From Betaproteobacteria bacterium RBG_16_58_11 (GTDB lineage Bacteria > Pseudomonadota > Gammaproteobacteria > Burkholderiales > Thiobacteraceae): a stretch of 6,977 bases of DNA. Location of the stretch: contig MEQN01000146.1 of the NCBI GenBank assembly GCA_001770235.1, positions 2,015 through 8,991 of the forward strand, given 5' to 3'. The notes beneath the pieces were generated by a model, which made no database searches, had not been told where the DNA came from, and worked only from the letters and a program-made list of their open reading frames with translations. Numbering within the stretch: the first letter of the stretch is position 1; every line of letters starts with the position of its first letter. Of the stretch, positions 4,613 to 6,977 are shown piece by piece. A program made the translations under genes and the position numbers.

Positions 4613-5488
4613 ATGCCGCTGTGGACTGACCTATCCCAACACATCACCGACGCCACCGGCGCGCCATTCCAGGCACGCCGCCAGCACAGCGTGAGTGGCG
4701 GCTGCATCAATAGCGCGTATGTCGTGGAAGATGGCCGGCAACGTTATTTCGTCAAAACCAACACGCTCGACAAAGCCGCCATGTTCGCGGCGGAAGCCGC
4801 TGGGCTGCAAGCCATCCTCGCCAGCCGCACCCTCCGCGCGCCACACCCAATCTGCCATGGCGTGGCCGACGGCAACAGCTATTTAGTGCTGGAATTCATC
4901 GAAATGGAAAATGGCAGCGGACGGAGCGCAGCATTCCTGGGCGAACAGCTCGCGGCCATGCACCGCGTGACCACATCACGTTATGGTTGGGATATCGACA
5001 ACACCATTGGCGCCACGTCGCAGATCAACACATGGCGCGAAGATTGGATCCACTTTTATGGCGAACACCGGCTGCGCTTTCAACTCGATCTGGCGGCGCG
5101 GAATGGCTATCCCCTGCAAGCTAAAGGAGAAAAGCTGATCAATCGCCTGCCGGATTTTTTCACGAGCTATCAACCGCACCCTGCGCTGCTGCATGGTGAT
5201 TTGTGGGGTGGCAACTGGGGTGAAGACCCGCAAGGCAAGCCGGTGATATTCGATCCGGCACTGTATTACGGCGACCGCGAAGCGGATCTCGCCATGACCG
5301 AACTATTCGGCGGCTTCCCGCCGCCCTTCTACGCCGCCTATGCGGCAGCCTATCCCCTGGACGCGGGATATGCCACACGCAAAGATTTGTACAATCTGTA
5401 TCACATCCTCAATCATTTCAACCTGTTTGGCGGCGGCTATGGCGGGCAAGCGGCGCGCTTGATCGACCGGCTCCTGGCCGAATTGTGA
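4613..5488 (+). CDS. Fructosamine/ketosamine-3-kinase family protein
   Basis: This 291-residue member of the fructosamine-kinase family (FN3K, bacterial YniA-like) has a protein-kinase-like fold. Visible features are SGGCIN (28-33) as glycine-rich loop, K48 in YFVK as likely ATP-binding Lys with E61 as partner, LVLEFIEM as hinge, and WREDWIHFYGEHRL, typical of the family. The catalytic loop is HGDLWGGN (194-201; D196, N201). FDPALYYGDREADLAMTELFGGF follows, with D214 as metal ligand. Characterised relatives phosphorylate sugar adducts on protein amines so that they fall off, a repair of glycation; bacterial substrates are less sure. All catalytic residues are present and length is normal. The ATG has no Shine-Dalgarno but lies 7 nt after TGCTAACAT (4597-4605), an extended -10-like sequence, so the leader may be almost absent. 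Confidence 0.92.
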   Translation: MPLWTDLSQHITDATGAPFQARRQHSVSGGCINSAYVVEDGRQRYFVKTNTLDKAAMFAAEAAGLQAILASRTLRAPHPICHGVADGNSYLVLEFIEMENGSGRSAAFLGEQLAAMHRVTTSRYGWDIDNTIGATSQINTWREDWIHFYGEHRLRFQLDLAARNGYPLQAKGEKLINRLPDFFTSYQPHPALLHGDLWGGNWGEDPQGKPVIFDPALYYGDREADLAMTELFGGFPPPFYAAYAAAYPLDAGYATRKDLYNLYHILNHFNLFGGGYGGQAARLIDRLLAEL

Positions 5489-5510
5489 GGATAATTCCCT
5501 GAAAAGCACA

Positions 5511-5522
5511 AATATGCATATT
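5511..5522. repeat. 12-bp perfect palindrome AATATGCATATT
   Basis: This self-complementary sequence lies 22 bp after the kinase stop codon at the left edge of the AT-rich gap. It could be a dimeric-protein site, but palindromes of A and T are expected more often in such DNA. Confidence 0.4.
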
Positions 5523-5677
5523 ATTATCTATTTAAACTTTTAACATGCTGTTCGTATTATTTATATTTGTCTATTATCGCTATTTTTATCGTATATATTT
5601 GGATTGTTTAACTTGGTTTTTCTCAACAATTACCTATTGTCTAATGTCGGCATCTTAGCTTTTTTCTTCCATAAACC

Positions 5678-5705
5678 TTGCAATTTACTGGATGGCGCTT
5701 AAAAT
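5678..5705 (+). promoter_or_regulatory. Candidate promoter of the DRR-repeat gene
   Basis: TTGCAA (5678-5683, 4 of 6) and TAAAAT (5700-5705, 5 of 6) are 16 bp apart, predicting a start near 5712. A second -10-like box, TATAGT (5735-5740, 5 of 6), lies only 3 nt before the ATG at 5744 and would favour the later ATG at 5768. AT-rich DNA produces such matches easily. Confidence 0.38.
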
Positions 5706-5743
5706 AAGGCCGACAAGATTTTAGCCTCCTGTTTTATAGTTGT

Positions 5744-6199
5744 ATGGACAAAACCGGCCACAGAAAAATGCTCACCAGCCACCAAACGATTGGCTTGCTC
5801 CAACGTTTCATGAATCAGCGCAATGCAGCGGAATGGCTTGAAATCGATCGGCGCTATAGCCCGGTCATTCCATTCCTGCAGCAAGGAGAAGTCATTCTGT
5901 ATCACGAAGATGACGTGCTGAATTTCATCAAAAAACTGGCTGAACGCGCCAGCGTACGGGCCGAGCACGCACGCCGCGATGCCGATGAGCGGCGACACAT
6001 CCACAGGGAACGCCGAGATTTATCCGAGCGCCGTTATTTACGCCACCGCGCCGCCGCAAATAACTTGGATCGGCGCTTCGCGGTGCGCCAAGACCGCCGC
6101 AGCGATTTGGATCGGCGCATCCGCGGCTGGGTGGATCGGCGCTGTGTCGCGGACCGGCGCGACGAGCCGGCTTTCGAATCGATCGAAATTTCGGCCTGA
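5744..6199 (+). CDS. Small basic protein: possible excisionase-like HTH plus DRR/ERR repeats
   Basis: I do not recognise this 151-residue protein as a named family. Residues about 27-66 (NAAEWLEIDRR...PFLQQGEVILYHEDDVLNFI) have the rhythm of excisionase/MerR-like winged helix-turn-helix domains: AAExL, then P, xxxG, xxLYxxxDVxxFI. That suggests DNA binding, but it is inference. From about 80 onward the chain is dominated by [DE]RR triplets (82-84, 89-91, 95-97, 109-111, 117-119, 123-125, 131-133, 137-139), giving a highly charged, probably helical or disordered tail. No signal peptide or membrane segment is seen. Neither ATG 5744 nor ATG 5768 (MLTSHQ) has a Shine-Dalgarno. Codon composition is GC-rich like the neighbours, unlike the AT-rich DNA before it. 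It is likely real because the frame is long and the N-terminal part is not low-complexity. Confidence 0.65.
   Translation: MDKTGHRKMLTSHQTIGLLQRFMNQRNAAEWLEIDRRYSPVIPFLQQGEVILYHEDDVLNFIKKLAERASVRAEHARRDADERRHIHRERRDLSERRYLRHRAAANNLDRRFAVRQDRRSDLDRRIRGWVDRRCVADRRDEPAFESIEISA
6065..6142 (+). repeat. Repeated GGATCGGCGC units encoding DRR motifs
   Basis: TTGGATCGGCGC occurs at 6065-6076 and 6107-6118, and TGGATCGGCGC at 6132-6142, all in the same frame and coding (L/V)DRR. The identity at DNA level, including codon choice (GAT CGG CGC), suggests recent duplication or gene conversion rather than only protein-level selection. Confidence 0.7.
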
Positions 6200-6225
6200 T
6201 TCGCTGCTGTCGCTGATTGTGGCCA

Positions 6226-6249
6226 GCCTGATATGCTTATCTATCAGGC
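6226..6249. promoter_or_regulatory. Inverted repeat upstream of nadC
   Basis: GCCTGATA (6226-6233) and TATCAGGC (6242-6249) are perfect 8-bp arms around an 8-nt centre, located where the nadC -35 would be. It could be an operator for nadC or a terminator stem for the preceding gene; no T-run follows, which favours the former. Confidence 0.42.
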
Positions 6250-6256
6250 AATACGC

Positions 6257-6262
6257 TACAAT
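6257..6262 (+). promoter_or_regulatory. -10 element of nadC (predicted leaderless)
   Basis: TACAAT matches 5 of 6 of the sigma-70 -10 and ends 6 nt before the nadC ATG, so +1 falls on the A of the ATG. No -35 match exists at 17 bp; that position is occupied by the centre of the inverted repeat. Confidence 0.45.
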
Positions 6263-6268
6263 TTCCAC

Positions 6269-6977
6269 ATGAACGATTCCGACATCGCGCACGCGATAAA
6301 AGCCAATGTCACCGCCGCGCTGGCGGAAGACCTCGGCAGCGGTGATCTGACCGCGCAACTCATCCCCGCTGACCAGTTAACCCGCGCCACGCTCATCACA
6401 CGTGAGCAGGCAATATTATGTGGCAAGCCCTGGTTTGATGCTTGCTTTCAAGCGCTCAACCCTCTAGTGAATATAATCTGGCGCGCTAATGAAGGCGACC
6501 GCGTGCAAGCTAATGCCACGCTGTGCGAGATACACGGCAACACCCGCGCCCTGCTCAGCGCCGAGCGATCTGCGCTGAATTTCTTGCAAACACTGTCCGC
6601 TGTCGCGACGACCACCCGGCTTTATGTCGATGCCGTGGCCGGCACGCATGCGCAGATCATGGATACGCGCAAAACCCTGCCCGGCCTGCGCATCGCGCAA
6701 AAATATGCGGTCAAAATGGGGGGCGGGATGAACCAGCGCATTGGCCTATTCGACGGTATCCTGATCAAGGAAAATCATATCGCTGCTGCCGGCGGCGTAC
6801 AGGCTGCGCTGGATGCAGCCCAGCGCCAAGCCGACACTGGCGTCTCGATTCAAATTGAAGTGGAGTCAATCGATGAGCTGCAACAAGCGCTCGATGCCGG
6901 CGCTAAACTGATTCTGCTGGATAACTTTAGCATTGAGCAAATGCGCGAGGCGGTACGCTTAACCAATCAGCGTGCGA
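6269..6977 (+). CDS. nadC: Nicotinate-nucleotide pyrophosphorylase (quinolinate phosphoribosyltransferase), 3' end outside window
   Basis: NadC converts quinolinate and PRPP to nicotinate mononucleotide, CO2 and pyrophosphate, the last step of de novo synthesis before the NAD salvage junction. The 236 codons present (full length is about 280) show the family's order: EDLGSGDLTA near the N-terminus, ERSALNFLQTLSAVAT (99-114), MDTRKTLPGLR (131-141), KYAV (145-148), GGGMNQRIGL (151-160), LIKENHI (165-171), EVES (197-200) and LLDNF (216-220). The substrate-binding Arg, Lys and acidic residues in these blocks are kept. One difference is Q156 where many family members have His (NHR). The ATG at 6269 is chosen because the NDSDIAHAIKANV helix begins there. 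It has no Shine-Dalgarno, and a -10 box lies 6 nt upstream. The frame remains open at the window end. Confidence 0.95.
   Translation, partial: MNDSDIAHAIKANVTAALAEDLGSGDLTAQLIPADQLTRATLITREQAILCGKPWFDACFQALNPLVNIIWRANEGDRVQANATLCEIHGNTRALLSAERSALNFLQTLSAVATTTRLYVDAVAGTHAQIMDTRKTLPGLRIAQKYAVKMGGGMNQRIGLFDGILIKENHIAAAGGVQAALDAAQRQADTGVSIQIEVESIDELQQALDAGAKLILLDNFSIEQMREAVRLTNQRA

Larger units (their letters stand above)
5489..5743. other. AT-rich intergenic region without a gene
   Basis: No coding frame or RNA gene is recognised. Between 5521 and 5640 only 27 of 120 bases are G or C, against clearly GC-rich genes on both sides. The stretch contains repeated TATT, TTAT and TATCG runs, a 12-bp palindrome (5511-5522) and a small inverted repeat ACAAT/ATTGT (5626-5640). 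No hairpin with T-run ends the kinase gene. It probably serves as regulatory DNA for the next gene or marks an insertion junction. Confidence 0.6.

Noticed and set aside
5645..5715. TGTCGGC/GCCGACA inverted repeat as a terminator or operator
   Set aside because: The 7-bp arms are 57 bp apart with AT-rich DNA between, too loose to call.
384..6249. TATCAGGCAA shared by the hicB-end hairpin and the nadC inverted repeat as a common regulatory site
   Set aside because: The stems differ in length and loop and one overlaps a coding stop; a 10-base match over 7 kb with related short palindromes can be chance.

Overview
The window looks like chromosomal DNA of a Gram-negative, moderately GC-rich proteobacterium, most likely a betaproteobacterium. 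The basis is the protein style of NadC, the fructosamine-kinase homologue and PrlF/YhaV, plus a tRNA-Ser with an encoded CCA. Genus cannot be decided from sequence alone.

Left part (1-2206), accessory. Three unrelated type II toxin-antitoxin (TA) modules lie within 2.2 kb: the tail of hicA with complete hicB (+), prlF-yhaV (-) and parD-parE (+). The remnant of an IS21-family insertion sequence lies between hicB and yhaV. It keeps the istB 3' part and three copies of the ~22-bp terminal repeat. Toxin and antitoxin genes overlap by 4 nt (ATGA, GTGA) in hicAB and parDE and are 9 nt apart in prlF-yhaV. prlF has a near-consensus promoter with an inverted repeat over its predicted transcription start. 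parD has direct GCCAAT repeats across its promoter.

Middle (2207-2707), non-coding and structured. A hairpin-rich stretch leads to tRNA-Ser(GGA) on the minus strand and its intrinsic terminator. The terminator sits at the centre of a perfect 21-bp inverted repeat whose tRNA-side arm is the tRNA 3' end itself.

Right part (2708-6977), chromosomal-looking genes. These are an AurF-like diiron oxygenase (+), a convergent exported metallo-beta-lactamase-fold hydrolase (-) sharing a TTAA at the stop codons, a fructosamine/ketosamine-3-kinase homologue (+), a strongly AT-rich gap, a small protein with a possible excisionase-type helix-turn-helix and many Asp/Glu-Arg-Arg repeats (+), and the first 236 codons of nadC (+). 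No single pathway links them. nadC is NAD biosynthesis, the kinase homologue is probably protein deglycation, and the oxygenase and hydrolase have unknown substrates.

A recurring oddity is that parD, the kinase gene and nadC lack a Shine-Dalgarno sequence and have a -10-like hexamer ending 6-7 nt before the ATG, which suggests leaderless or nearly leaderless mRNAs. No wholly new system is evident. The best leads are the tRNA-terminator inverted repeat, the DRR-repeat protein next to AT-rich DNA, and the orphan AurF-like enzyme.
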